In this document: piece by piece, positions 24,683 through 33,250 of the stretch | Layout: every line of letters starts with the position of its first letter | Position numbering within the stretch: position 1 is the first letter of the stretch | DNA from: Planctomycetia bacterium | GTDB taxonomy: Bacteria > Planctomycetota > Planctomycetia > Pirellulales > Thermoguttaceae | Reading direction: 5' to 3' | NCBI GenBank assembly: GCA_026401055.1 | Contig: JAPLNP010000440.1 | Location: forward strand, 1 to 39,806 | Length of the DNA: 39,806 nt | Translations under genes and position numbers: made by a program | The notes under the pieces: generated by a model | The model's database searches: none | What the model was told of the DNA's origin: nothing | Seen by the model: the letters and a program-made list of their open reading frames with translations, nothing else

Positions 24683-25762
24683 ATGCGAGTCAACCTGGCG
24701 GGTCCTGCCGTTGGCTTTCTCTTGCTCACATGGCTTGCCGCCGGTCATGCGATTGCCGCCGAGGTCCAGCCCGTCTTTCCCGAAAAGCACTGGCAGTCTC
24801 GCACTCCGGCCGAACTGGGGCTGGACGCCGCCGGCCTCGCGCGGTTTTCGGCGATGGTCGGCGGGCGGGGCTGCGTGGTGCGCCACGGCTACATGGCCTA
24901 CACCTGGGGCGACGCGGCCCGGGCGGCGGACGTCGCCTCGGCCTCGAAGCCGTTTTACAGCCACCTGATGTTCCAGGCGATCGCGGAAGGCCGTTTGGCC
25001 GGACCGGATGAAAAAGTGGCGAAGTATCGACCGGAGCTGAACTCGCTCAATGCGAATCTCGGCTACAAGGATCGGCAAATGACCTTCCGTCATCTGGCCT
25101 ATCAGACGGCGTGCTTGGGATACCGCGAGCCGCCGGGGACGGCGTTCGACTACAACGACCGGACGATGGCATTGTTCTGGGACACGCTGGTCAACGTGGT
25201 TTACGGCGTGCCGTGGGAGGAGGCGGACGCGCGGCTCTTTCGCCCCAAGCTGGCCGATCCGCTGGAGTTCGAGGACACGTTCACCGCCAACGGCGTCAAG
25301 CCGGGCCGGCCCAACATCTCGCCGCGCGATTTCGCGCGGTTCGGTCTCTTGTATCTGAATCGGGGAAAGTGGCGCGACCGGCAAGTGTTCGACGCCCGGT
25401 ATGCCGCAATGGCCATAAGCGAGCCGCTGCCGCTGTCGATCCCACGGACCAAGGCCGAGCCGGCCGAGACCTGCCCCACGCGGAGCATCGGCGGCGGAGG
25501 CAATCAAGGCGACCACAACGGCGGCTACAGTTGGCTCTGGTGGCTCAACCGCCCGGCACGCGACGGCCGCCCTTGGTACGCCGACGCGCCGGGCGATATG
25601 TTCATGGCCCTGGGCCACAACGGGCGGCGCGGCATGGCCGTCATGCCGTCGCTCGGGTTGATCGTCAGTTGGAACGACGCGGGCGAACTGCACGGCGACC
25701 GTTCGCTGGGCAATCGGGCGTTCGCCGCGCTGGCCCAGGCCGCCGGCTGGAAGCCGAAATAG
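24683..25762 (+). CDS. Exported serine hydrolase (beta-lactamase/penicillin-binding-protein-like)
   Basis: A 359-residue protein with a Sec signal peptide (residues 1-26, ending AIAAE). The SxxK nucleophile motif is Ser86-Ala-Ser-Lys89 ('DVASASKPFYSHL'), and the catalytic tyrosine is likely Tyr157 in 'GTAFDYNDRT'. The C-terminal 'FMALGHNGRRGMAVMPSLGL' occupies the position of the KTG-like strand. This is the beta-lactamase-related (class C/DD-peptidase/esterase) fold; most planctomycete members have unknown substrates, so resistance is not implied. ATG 24683 has AAAGGAG six bases upstream. It is monocistronic. Confidence 0.85.
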   Translation: MRVNLAGPAVGFLLLTWLAAGHAIAAEVQPVFPEKHWQSRTPAELGLDAAGLARFSAMVGGRGCVVRHGYMAYTWGDAARAADVASASKPFYSHLMFQAIAEGRLAGPDEKVAKYRPELNSLNANLGYKDRQMTFRHLAYQTACLGYREPPGTAFDYNDRTMALFWDTLVNVVYGVPWEEADARLFRPKLADPLEFEDTFTANGVKPGRPNISPRDFARFGLLYLNRGKWRDRQVFDARYAAMAISEPLPLSIPRTKAEPAETCPTRSIGGGGNQGDHNGGYSWLWWLNRPARDGRPWYADAPGDMFMALGHNGRRGMAVMPSLGLIVSWNDAGELHGDRSLGNRAFAALAQAAGWKPK

Positions 25763-25917
25763 CGCCCGCCGCAAACCGAGCCGCGCCCGTTAGGAAGCGG
25801 CCTGGCGCGGCGTGGTCGATGTCCCGCCGGGGCCGCTCCCTTACGGTCGTGGCTCGGCTTTCCCTAGCCACTCGGTCATGGATGGGACTATAATGGGTGG
25901 TATTATTCCCCCATAAT

Positions 25918-25965
25918 TTGAATACCGACCGCACGGTATTGAATAGCGACCGTACCGTCGGTACG
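25918..25965. promoter_or_regulatory. Candidate TetR-type operators for the efflux operon
   Basis: Two tandem 21-bp direct repeats (25918-25938 and 25939-25959, about 17 of 21 bases alike, both starting TTGAATA) carry perfect palindromes: AATACCG-N6-CGGTATT at 25921-25940 and CGTACCG-T-CGGTACG at 25951-25965. The 21-base period equals two helical turns. They lie about 165 bases upstream of the adaptor gene, whose operon encodes a TetR-family regulator, so autoregulation is likely. TATAAG at 25967-25972, next to the second palindrome, could be a -10 box. Another TATAAT lies at 25889-25894. I could not place a good -35 for either. Confidence 0.55.
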
Positions 25966-26129
25966 CTATAAGAGAGGTAGACTTTACGGATTAGGGAGAG
26001 TGGCACGCGGCCGATTCACCACACTGGCCCCCCCGGCCGGCCGCTCGGCGCCTGCTCTGCACCCCACCAGGGTCGATTGCTTCGACCGGTCTCTCGCTCG
26101 GACATCCAGCAACGTTCGGAGATGACTCT

Positions 26130-27395
26130 GTGTCAAGACTGAGGCAACTGAGAAGAGTGCTTGGGCACTGTGGCATGGCGACGGCCGCCCTCGCGTGCGC
26201 CGGATGCCTTGCGCTGTTGACCACCGGATGTGGCCGGACCGAGGCGACCTCGGCCACAACGCCTCCGCCGCCGGAAGTGAAGGTCGCCAAGCCGATCGCC
26301 CGCGAGATCGTCGACTACTTCCAGTTCCCCGGCCAGACGGCCGCCGTGGGCGAGGTGGAAATCCGTGCCCGGGTTACCGGCTACATCGTCAAGGTGAATT
26401 TCGAGGACGGCCAGCAGGTGAAGAAGGGGGATCTTCTGTTCGAGATCGACCCGCGGCCGTATCAGGCGGCGTTGGAACAGGCCAAGGGCGAGTTGGCCCG
26501 CTTGAAGGCAATGGAAGTGAAGGCCAAGACGAACGTGGGCCGTTCGGAGGGGTTGCTTCCCTCAGGCGCGGTGAGCCGCGACGCGTACGAGCAGCACGTG
26601 GAAAACCTCGCGATCGTCAGGGCGTCGATTCAGGCGGCCGAGGCGGCGATTCGCAATGCCGAGTTGAACCTGGAGTTCACCAAGGTGGTCTCGCCGATCG
26701 ACGGCCGCGTCAGCCGCCGGCGGATCACCGAGGGGAACCTGGTTCAGACGGGGACCGACGACGCGATGATCCTGACGACCGTGGTCACCACGGAACCGCT
26801 CTATGTGTACTTCAACATCGAGGAGCCGGTTCTGCTGAAGTACCTCGCTTCGCTCTGGCAGGCGGAAGGCAAGTCGCTTTTGTCGCGAATCAAGGAACTC
26901 GCGATTCCGGTGGAAATCGGGCTCGATACGGAAGAGGGCTTTCCCCACGTCGGAAGACTCGACTTCGTCGACAACCGCGTGGACCGCGGGACGGGCACGA
27001 TCCAGGCGCGGGGCGTCTTCGAGAAACCCGATCCCTCGCTGGCGCCCGGGCTGTATGTCCGGGTGCGGATTCCTTTCGGCAAGCCGCGTCCGGCCCTGCT
27101 GGTGCCCGACCGCGCGATCGGCACCGACATGACGCAGAAGTACCTGCTGGCGGTGAACGCGAAGAACGGAGTGGAGCGCCGGCTGGTCACCGCGGGCTCG
27201 CTCCACGAGGGACTGCGGGTGATCGAATCGGGCATCGGCCCGGACGATCGGATCATCGTCGACGGGCTGCAGCGGGCCGGCGAGGAGCTGCGGCGGGCCC
27301 GCGAGAACGCGAGGGTCCATCCGACGGAGTTCAGCCCGACCGATAGCGGAGGCGCGAAAGCCGCCGCCGACGTGAAAGTCAAGGCGGACAAGTAG
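26130..27395 (+). CDS. RND efflux periplasmic adaptor (membrane fusion protein)
   Basis: A 421-residue AcrA/MexA-type adaptor. The N-terminus is hydrophobic and ends in TTGC (Cys34), a lipoprotein-like cleavage site, so it is probably lipid-anchored. The first lipoyl half is 'VEIRARVTGYIVKVNFEDGQ' (about 75-95), followed by an alpha-hairpin (about 110-185, 'AALEQAKGELARLKAMEVKA') that contacts the outer-membrane factor. The second lipoyl half is 'VVSPIDGRVSRRRITEGNLV', followed by beta-barrel and membrane-proximal domains. It links the pump at 27408 to the outer-membrane factor at 31390. The start is GTG 26130 with GGAG upstream; ATG 26175 is an alternative. The stop codon lies within the next gene's ribosome binding site. 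Confidence 0.93.
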   Translation: MSRLRQLRRVLGHCGMATAALACAGCLALLTTGCGRTEATSATTPPPPEVKVAKPIAREIVDYFQFPGQTAAVGEVEIRARVTGYIVKVNFEDGQQVKKGDLLFEIDPRPYQAALEQAKGELARLKAMEVKAKTNVGRSEGLLPSGAVSRDAYEQHVENLAIVRASIQAAEAAIRNAELNLEFTKVVSPIDGRVSRRRITEGNLVQTGTDDAMILTTVVTTEPLYVYFNIEEPVLLKYLASLWQAEGKSLLSRIKELAIPVEIGLDTEEGFPHVGRLDFVDNRVDRGTGTIQARGVFEKPDPSLAPGLYVRVRIPFGKPRPALLVPDRAIGTDMTQKYLLAVNAKNGVERRLVTAGSLHEGLRVIESGIGPDDRIIVDGLQRAGEELRRARENARVHPTEFSPTDSGGAKAAADVKVKADK

Positions 27396-27407
27396 GAGAA
27401 GCGGCCG

Positions 27408-30400
27408 ATGTTTTCACGGTTTTTCATCGATCGGCCGATCCTGGCTTCGGTGCCGTCGATCATCATTACGTTGCTCGGCCTGGTGGCGGTCTACTCGCTG
27501 CCGGTGTCGCAGTATCCGGAGATCACGCCGCCGACGGTGCGGGTTTCTTGCACGTATCCAGGCGCCAGCGCTCAGGTCGTGGCCGACACGGTCGCCGCGC
27601 CGATCGAGGAGCGGGTCAACGGCGTGGAGGACATGCTGTACATGTCGTCGCAGTGCAGCAACGACGGCACGTACAGCCTGTCGGTGACGTTCAAGGTCGG
27701 CACGAACCTGGACATGGCCCAAGTGCTGGTGCAGAACCGCGTCTCGCTGGCCCTGCCCACGTTGCCGGACATCGTCAGGCAAATCGGCGTGACCACCGCC
27801 AAGCGATCGCCCGACCTGATGCTGATGGTGAACCTGGTGTCGCCCAAGGGACGTTACGACCGGCTGTACCTGAGCAATTATGCGACGATCTTCATCCGCG
27901 ACGAACTGGCGCGTCTGGAGGGGGTCGGCGACGCGATGATCTTCGGCCAGCAAGACTACAGCATGCGCGTGTGGCTCGACCCCGACCAGTTGGCCACCCG
28001 CGACATGACGGTCGGCGACGTGGTCCGGTCGTTGCGGGAACAGAACGTCCAGGTGGCGGCGGGTCAGTTGGGCCAGCAACCGGCCGTGCCGGGGATCGAC
28101 TTCCAGTACGTCATGACCACGCTCGGACGCCTCAAACAGCCCGAGCAGTTCGCCGACGTCGTTGTCAAGACCACGGGGGACGGCCAGATCGTGCGCCTGC
28201 GGGACGTCGCCCGGATCGAGATGGGCGCGAGAAGCCAGGACGTGAGCACCTGCTTGGACGGGATGCCGGCGGCCGGCATCGGCGTCTTTCAGTTGCCCGG
28301 CTCCAACGCCCTGGACGCCTCCGACCGCGTGAAGGCGAAGGTGGCGGAACTCGCCGAGCGTTTTCCGGAGGGAATCGAGTACCAAATCGTCTACGACACG
28401 ACGCCCTACATCCGGGAATCGATCCGGGAGGTGTTCAACACGTTGCGGGACGCCGTGATTCTGGTGGCGATCGTCGTGCTCGTGTTCCTCCAGAACTGGC
28501 GCTCGGCGATTATTCCGCTGGTCGCCGTTCCCGTGGCGATCATCGGCACGTTCGCCGCGATGGCGGCGTTCGGTTTCAGCCTCAATACGCTGTCATTGTT
28601 TGGACTGGTGCTGGCCATCGGCATCGTCGTCGACGACGCGATCGTCGTGGTCGAGGCGACCGAGCATCACATCGAGCAGGGACTCGCGCCCCGCGCCGCC
28701 GCCCATAAGGCGATGGAAGAAGTCTCCGGCGCGCTGGTGGCCATCGGACTGGTGCTGTCCTGCGTGTTCCTGCCGTGCGTGTTCCTTTCGGGGATCACGG
28801 GCTTGTTCTTCCGGCAGTTCGCGCTGACGATCGCCGTCTCGACGATCCTCTCGGCGCTCAATTCCCTGACGCTCAGCCCCGCGTTGTGCGCGCTCCTCCT
28901 GAAGCCCCGGGGGCAACAGCGAGATCCGCTCGCCCGGGTGCTCAATTTCGGGCTGGGTTGGTTCTTCGCGCTGTTCAACAAGGTCTTCGCCTGGTCCACC
29001 GCCGGATACACCCGGGCAGTCGGCAAACTGCTGCGAGTGAGCGTGCTGGTGCTGGTGGTCTACGGGGGCTTGCTGTACCTGACCAACTGGAGCTTCGGCC
29101 GGGTGCCGACGGGGTTCATCCCCAACCAGGATCAGGGCTACCTGTTCGTCGTCGTCCAGTTGCCCGACTCCGCCTCGTTCGAACGAACCGAAAAGGCGAT
29201 GCAACACGTCGACGACGTCGTGCGATCGACGCCGGGCGTTGCGCACACGATCCGCATCTCCGGCATGTCGTTCGTCATGCAGGCCAACGGCTCGCACCTG
29301 GGAACCATGTTCGTCGTGCTCGATCCGTTCGAGAAGCGCGAGGAGTCCGACCGCGGCGCCGAGGCGATTCTCGCCGCGCTGCGCGGCCGCGTCGTCCGCG
29401 AAATCGACGAGGCGACCGTCAACGTCTACGGCGCGCCACCGGTTCGCGGACTGGGCAGCACCGGCGGCTTCCGGCTCATGGTCGAGGACCGCGCCGGGGT
29501 GGGCGTCGGCGTGCTGCAGGCCCAAACCGACAACCTCGTCCAGCAGGCCAAGGACGTGCCGGGATTGGTCGGACTGAACAGCGTCTTCCGCGCCAACACC
29601 CCGCAGTTCTTCGTCGACGTCGACCGCACGAAGTGCAAGGCGATGGGCATTTCGCTGGACGAGGTGTTCGACGCACTGCAGGTCAACCTGGGCGGGCTGT
29701 ACGTCAACGACTTCAACCAGTTCGGACGCACCTGGCAGGTGAACGTCCAGGCCGACGCCCCCTTCCGCATGGACCGCGACGACGTGCGACGCCTGCGCGT
29801 CCGCAACGCCCGGGGACAAATGGTCCCCATCGGCGCCGTCATGACGGTCGACGACGAGGCCGGACCGTTCGTCGTCAACCGCTACAACATGTATCCGGCG
29901 GCGTCGATCACCGGGGCTTCGATCCCCGGCATGAGTTCCGGCGACGTCATCGCCGCGATGGAACGGCTCGCCAAAGAGAACCTGCCGAGCACGATGGGCT
30001 TCGAATGGACGGAACTCGCCTACCTGCAAATCATCGCCGGGAGCACCACGCTGTTGGTCTTCGGCGGCGCCGTCGTCCTGGTGTTCCTCGTCCTGGCCGG
30101 ACAGTACGAGAGTTGGGCGCTGCCCCTGGCGGTGATCTTCGTCGTTCCGATGTGCATCCTCTGCGCGGTCGGCGGCGTCGCCATGGCCCGAATGGACATC
30201 AACATCTTTACCCAGATCGCCTTCGTCGTCCTGGTGGGCCTGGCCAGCAAGAACGCGATCCTCATCGTCGAGTTCGCCAAGGCGAAGAAGGACTCCGGCA
30301 TGGACCGATTCGAGGCCACGCTGGCCGCCTGCAAGCTGCGTCTGCGGCCGATCCTCATGACCAGCTTCGCGTTCATCCTCGGCGTCGTTCCGCTGGTCCT

Positions 30401-30635
30401 CTCCAGCGGCGCCGGCGCCGAAATGCGCCGCACCCTCGGCGTCGCCGTGTTTGCCGGCATGTTGGGCGTCACGCTGTTCGGCATCTTCCTCACGCCCGTG
30501 TTCTTCTACGTCATCCAATGGTTCGGCGACCTGCGCCAACAACGCCGCTTGCGGGCCGCCATCGCGCCGTCCGCCATCGCGCCGGTTGACGATCTCGATC
30601 ACCTTCTCGCGGAGGGCGACGATGCCACGCCTTAG
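27408..30635 (+). CDS. RND efflux pump, HAE1 (AcrB-like) inner-membrane subunit
   Basis: A 1075-residue hydrophobe/amphiphile exporter driven by the proton gradient. It begins 'MFSRFFIDRPILASVPSIII', typical of AcrB-like pumps. The proton-relay aspartates are Asp409 and Asp410 in transmembrane helix 4 ('GIVVDDAIVVVEATEHH'), and the partner lysine is Lys948 in helix 10 ('ASKNAILIVEFAK'). Two large periplasmic loops follow helices 1 and 7 ('NWSFGRVPTGFIPNQDQGYL' opens the second). The length is close to AcrB (1049). The ribosome binding site AGGAG overlaps the adaptor stop; the 3' end overlaps the TetR gene by 14 bases. It exports drugs, solvents or metabolites; the substrate is not predictable. 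Confidence 0.96.
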   Translation: MFSRFFIDRPILASVPSIIITLLGLVAVYSLPVSQYPEITPPTVRVSCTYPGASAQVVADTVAAPIEERVNGVEDMLYMSSQCSNDGTYSLSVTFKVGTNLDMAQVLVQNRVSLALPTLPDIVRQIGVTTAKRSPDLMLMVNLVSPKGRYDRLYLSNYATIFIRDELARLEGVGDAMIFGQQDYSMRVWLDPDQLATRDMTVGDVVRSLREQNVQVAAGQLGQQPAVPGIDFQYVMTTLGRLKQPEQFADVVVKTTGDGQIVRLRDVARIEMGARSQDVSTCLDGMPAAGIGVFQLPGSNALDASDRVKAKVAELAERFPEGIEYQIVYDTTPYIRESIREVFNTLRDAVILVAIVVLVFLQNWRSAIIPLVAVPVAIIGTFAAMAAFGFSLNTLSLFGLVLAIGIVVDDAIVVVEATEHHIEQGLAPRAAAHKAMEEVSGALVAIGLVLSCVFLPCVFLSGITGLFFRQFALTIAVSTILSALNSLTLSPALCALLLKPRGQQRDPLARVLNFGLGWFFALFNKVFAWSTAGYTRAVGKLLRVSVLVLVVYGGLLYLTNWSFGRVPTGFIPNQDQGYLFVVVQLPDSASFERTEKAMQHVDDVVRSTPGVAHTIRISGMSFVMQANGSHLGTMFVVLDPFEKREESDRGAEAILAALRGRVVREIDEATVNVYGAPPVRGLGSTGGFRLMVEDRAGVGVGVLQAQTDNLVQQAKDVPGLVGLNSVFRANTPQFFVDVDRTKCKAMGISLDEVFDALQVNLGGLYVNDFNQFGRTWQVNVQADAPFRMDRDDVRRLRVRNARGQMVPIGAVMTVDDEAGPFVVNRYNMYPAASITGASIPGMSSGDVIAAMERLAKENLPSTMGFEWTELAYLQIIAGSTTLLVFGGAVVLVFLVLAGQYESWALPLAVIFVVPMCILCAVGGVAMARMDINIFTQIAFVVLVGLASKNAILIVEFAKAKKDSGMDRFEATLAACKLRLRPILMTSFAFILGVVPLVLSSGAGAEMRRTLGVAVFAGMLGVTLFGIFLTPVFFYVIQWFGDLRQQRRLRAAIAPSAIAPVDDLDHLLAEGDDATP

Positions 30636-31236
30636 CCGCAGACGCAAGGAACTGATCGATGCGATGATGAAGGACGCCATCTTCGACGCCGCGGTCTCGG
30701 TCCTCGCCGAGCACGGCGTCAAGGGAATGACCATGGATCGCGTCGCCGCGGCGGCGAATCTCGCCAAGGCAAGCCTCTACGGCTACATCGGGAGCAAGCA
30801 GAAGCTCCTGGGATTTGTCCACGGCCGGGTCGTCGAGCCGATCCTCGAAATGGTGGCCGAAACCGCCAGGACCGAACGTCCACCCGCCGCCAAGCTCGAC
30901 GCCATCGTCCGCATCATCTACGGAGAGGTCGAGAAGCATCAGGGAATCTTCACGATTCTGCTGACCGACGATACCGCGCGAAGGTTGCTGGAGCCCTCGG
31001 CCCGGCCCCGGCGCGAAACGGCGATCGCGCAACTGGCCGAGGTTTTTCGCCAAGGGATCGATCAGGGCGTCTTCCGCGATTTCGACCCCCGGCGGCTGGC
31101 CGAAATCTTCTTCGCCGCCATGACCGAGCCATGGAAATGGGCGGCGTCGTCGGGCAATCCCCCCGTCGCCGAGCGGTGGATCGGCCCGTTGGTGGAGGTT
31201 TTTCTCCACGGAATCGCGGCCAATTCCGATCGGTGA
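30622..31236 (+). CDS. TetR/AcrR family transcriptional regulator
   Basis: A 204-residue TetR-family protein. The N-terminal helix-turn-helix is at about residues 37-60 ('GMTMDRVAAAANLAKASLYG', with YIGSKQ closing the recognition helix), after the usual first helix 'AIFDAAVSVLAEHG'. The rest is a helical ligand-binding and dimer domain. It overlaps the pump gene by 14 bases, with GGAGGG upstream, and is followed by the outer-membrane factor, so the regulator is embedded inside its presumed target operon. It is expected to repress the operon at the palindromes near 25920-25965 until an exported compound releases it (inference from family behaviour). Confidence 0.92.
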   Translation: MPRLSRRRKELIDAMMKDAIFDAAVSVLAEHGVKGMTMDRVAAAANLAKASLYGYIGSKQKLLGFVHGRVVEPILEMVAETARTERPPAAKLDAIVRIIYGEVEKHQGIFTILLTDDTARRLLEPSARPRRETAIAQLAEVFRQGIDQGVFRDFDPRRLAEIFFAAMTEPWKWAASSGNPPVAERWIGPLVEVFLHGIAANSDR

Positions 31237-31389
31237 CGCTTCTGACGGTCGCAACGATTGCGTCGTCGTGTGAAACTGCGCAGTCTATATCGGGCCGGAT
31301 AATCCGATCGCGACGATTGTCTCCAAAATGCCGAGAACAACAGATGTTCATCGTGTGCCGATTCTAACGAGGCGTGGAGGGAACCTGCC

Positions 31390-33168
31390 ATGTTGGCGCC
31401 ACGGAGGGTGACGCGAGGGGGACAGTCCCATTTTCGCGGCGAAAACGCCGGTCGTTGCCCCAGCATCCACCGCCCCGCGAAAATCGGGACAGTCCCGTGT
31501 GCCACGCGCAGGCCGACCCAATGGATGCCGACCGCGGCCGGCGCGGCGATGCTGGGCGTGGTTCTGCTCGCGTCGCTGGGCTGCACGAGCTGGAGCGAAT
31601 ACGTCCACAACGGCTTCAAGGTCGGCCCAAACTACTGCCCTCCCCCCGCCCCCGTCGCCCAGCAGTGGGTCGAAGAGGGCGATCCGTTGGTCGACGCGCG
31701 AACGTGCGTCCTTCCCTGCTGGTGGCGCTCGTTCGACGACCCCGTGCTCGGAACCCTCATCGACGCGGCCTACCGCCAGAATCTCACGCTCCGCGTGGCG
31801 GGGTTGCGGGTGCTCGAAGCCCGGGCGTTGCGGGGCATCGCCGTCGGCGAACTCTTTCCCCAATCGCAGGACGCCTTCGGCTCGTATTCGCGTCAGGCCG
31901 CCAGCGGCAACGGGCCGCGAGGCGTGCCGGTCGATCGTTTCTTCAACGAGTGGCAGACCGGCGCGGGACTCTCCTGGGAACTCGACTTCTGGGGACGATA
32001 CCGCCGCGGCATCGAAACGGCTGACGCCAATCTCGACGCCTCGGTTTGGAACTACAACGACGCCCTGGTCTTGCTCCTTTCGGAAGTCGCCCAGAGCTAC
32101 GTCGATCTGCGGACGGCGGAGCGGCGGTTGGAATATGCGCGGCAGAACGTGGGGATTCAGCGTCAGAGTCTGAACCTTGCCCAGACTAAGTACGACGCCG
32201 GCTCGACGACGCTCTTGGACGTGACCCAGGCCGAATCGAACGTCGCCCAGACCGAAGCGACCATCCCGCCGCTGGAAACCACCCGGCGACAAGCCATCAA
32301 CCAACTTTGCATCCTGCTGGGCACGCCGCCGCGCGACCTCGATCCGCTCCTGGTCCGGGCGCACGGCATTCCGCGCGCGGCGGCACAGGTCGCCGTGGGC
32401 ATCCCGGCCGAGTTGCTCCGCCGGCGTCCCGACGTCCGCCGCGCCGAACGCGAGGTGGCCGCCCAAAGCGCGCAGATCGGTATCGCCGTCGCCCAACTGT
32501 ATCCCGCGTTCTACATATCGGGCGACATCTTCCTGGATGCGACCCGGTTCAGCGACCTGTTCGAGTCGCGGTCGCTGGCCGGCAACGTCGGGCCGTCCTT
32601 CCAGTGGAACATCCTCCACTACGGCCGCCTTGTGAACAACATCCGCGTCCAGGACGCCCGATTCCAGCAGCGGGTCTTGGAATATCAAGATACGGTATTG
32701 CGGGCCAACGCCGAGGCCGAGGACGCCCTGATCGCCTTCCTCAACTACCAGCGGCAGGTCCGCTGGCTTAAAGAGGGCACCCTCGCCGCCCAAAAATCAC
32801 TGGAACTGGTTCAGACGCAGTACCAGGGCGGCACAACCGACTTCAACCGGGTGCTGACGGTGCAGCAGACGCTGACCCAGCAACAAGACAGCCTCGCCGT
32901 GGCGCAGGGGGGCGTTTCCCGGAGTCTGGTCCTGCTGTACGCGGCCCTGGGCGGCGGCTGGGAGATCCGCGATTGCGGCCCCGAGCCGCCGCTTCCCGCT
33001 CCCGGCCCGCCGCCGACCGAGGTTCTGCCCACACCCGTGCCGTCCCCATCCGCCCCGCAGCCGCCGCCGTCCGCTCCGCAACCGCCCGACGCGGCCGGTG
33101 GCCCCGACGCGAGCAACATGGGGCCCTCGATGCGTCTGGTGACGTTCGACGAGCCCTTCGCCCGCTGA
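31390..33168 (+). CDS. Outer-membrane efflux lipoprotein (TolC/OprM, NodT-like)
   Basis: A 592-residue outer-membrane factor. The lipobox 'LLASLGC' (Cys at about residue 65) and the OprM/NodT pattern ('WELDFWGRYRRGIETADANL', 'LRRRPDVRRAEREVAAQSAQ', 'YPAFYISGDIFLDATRFSDL') identify it. It would form the trimeric channel of the tripartite efflux system with the adaptor and pump. A proline-rich tail (about residues 525-575) ends the protein. ATG 31390 has GGAGGG eight bases upstream, but the first 53 residues include a family A repeat read as protein. Later in-frame ATGs at 31525 and 31549 would give a normal signal peptide but lack a good ribosome binding site. Confidence 0.9.
   Translation: MLAPRRVTRGGQSHFRGENAGRCPSIHRPAKIGTVPCATRRPTQWMPTAAGAAMLGVVLLASLGCTSWSEYVHNGFKVGPNYCPPPAPVAQQWVEEGDPLVDARTCVLPCWWRSFDDPVLGTLIDAAYRQNLTLRVAGLRVLEARALRGIAVGELFPQSQDAFGSYSRQAASGNGPRGVPVDRFFNEWQTGAGLSWELDFWGRYRRGIETADANLDASVWNYNDALVLLLSEVAQSYVDLRTAERRLEYARQNVGIQRQSLNLAQTKYDAGSTTLLDVTQAESNVAQTEATIPPLETTRRQAINQLCILLGTPPRDLDPLLVRAHGIPRAAAQVAVGIPAELLRRRPDVRRAEREVAAQSAQIGIAVAQLYPAFYISGDIFLDATRFSDLFESRSLAGNVGPSFQWNILHYGRLVNNIRVQDARFQQRVLEYQDTVLRANAEAEDALIAFLNYQRQVRWLKEGTLAAQKSLELVQTQYQGGTTDFNRVLTVQQTLTQQQDSLAVAQGGVSRSLVLLYAALGGGWEIRDCGPEPPLPAPGPPPTEVLPTPVPSPSAPQPPPSAPQPPDAAGGPDASNMGPSMRLVTFDEPFAR
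31417..31496. repeat. Family A inverted repeat inside the outer-membrane factor's 5' coding region
   Basis: The arm from 31417 (GGGGACAGTCCCATTTTCGC...) pairs with a 21-base complement at 31476-31496, with one or two changes. It is the same subtype as 10686-10764. Both sides carry ACGCG (31411-31415 and 31504-31508); removing one copy with the element takes out exactly 93 bases, which keeps the reading frame. Confidence 0.8.
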
Positions 33169-33177
33169 TGCGAGATA

Positions 33178-33223
33178 GGGGGACAGGCGTGCTTTCGCGT
33201 GCTATAATGCGCGTGCCTGTCCC
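33178..33223. repeat. Short family A-like hairpin containing an extended -10 box
   Basis: GGGACAGGCGTGC and the imperfect complement GCGTGCCTGTCCC (ending 33223) form a hairpin just after the efflux gene. TGCTATAAT within it (33200-33208) is a perfect extended -10 element, so the repeat could serve as a promoter for the gene at 33251. Confidence 0.55.
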
Positions 33224-33250
33224 ACTTCTTGACTTCGCCTTTCAATTCCG

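Noticed and set aside
24683-25762. Beta-lactamase-like gene as an antibiotic resistance gene
   Set aside because: The SxxK fold is shared by esterases and peptidases. Nothing in the sequence points to beta-lactam hydrolysis.
28593-30767. 724-codon open frame on the minus strand opposite the RND pump
   Set aside because: Antisense to a clearly real pump gene. Its composition (His, Asp, Arg rich, no hydrophobic logic) is typical of high-GC shadow frames.
31237-31389. CGGAT-A-ATCCG palindrome (31296-31306) as a second TetR operator
   Set aside because: It does not resemble the CCG-type palindromes upstream of the operon and is too short to support on its own.
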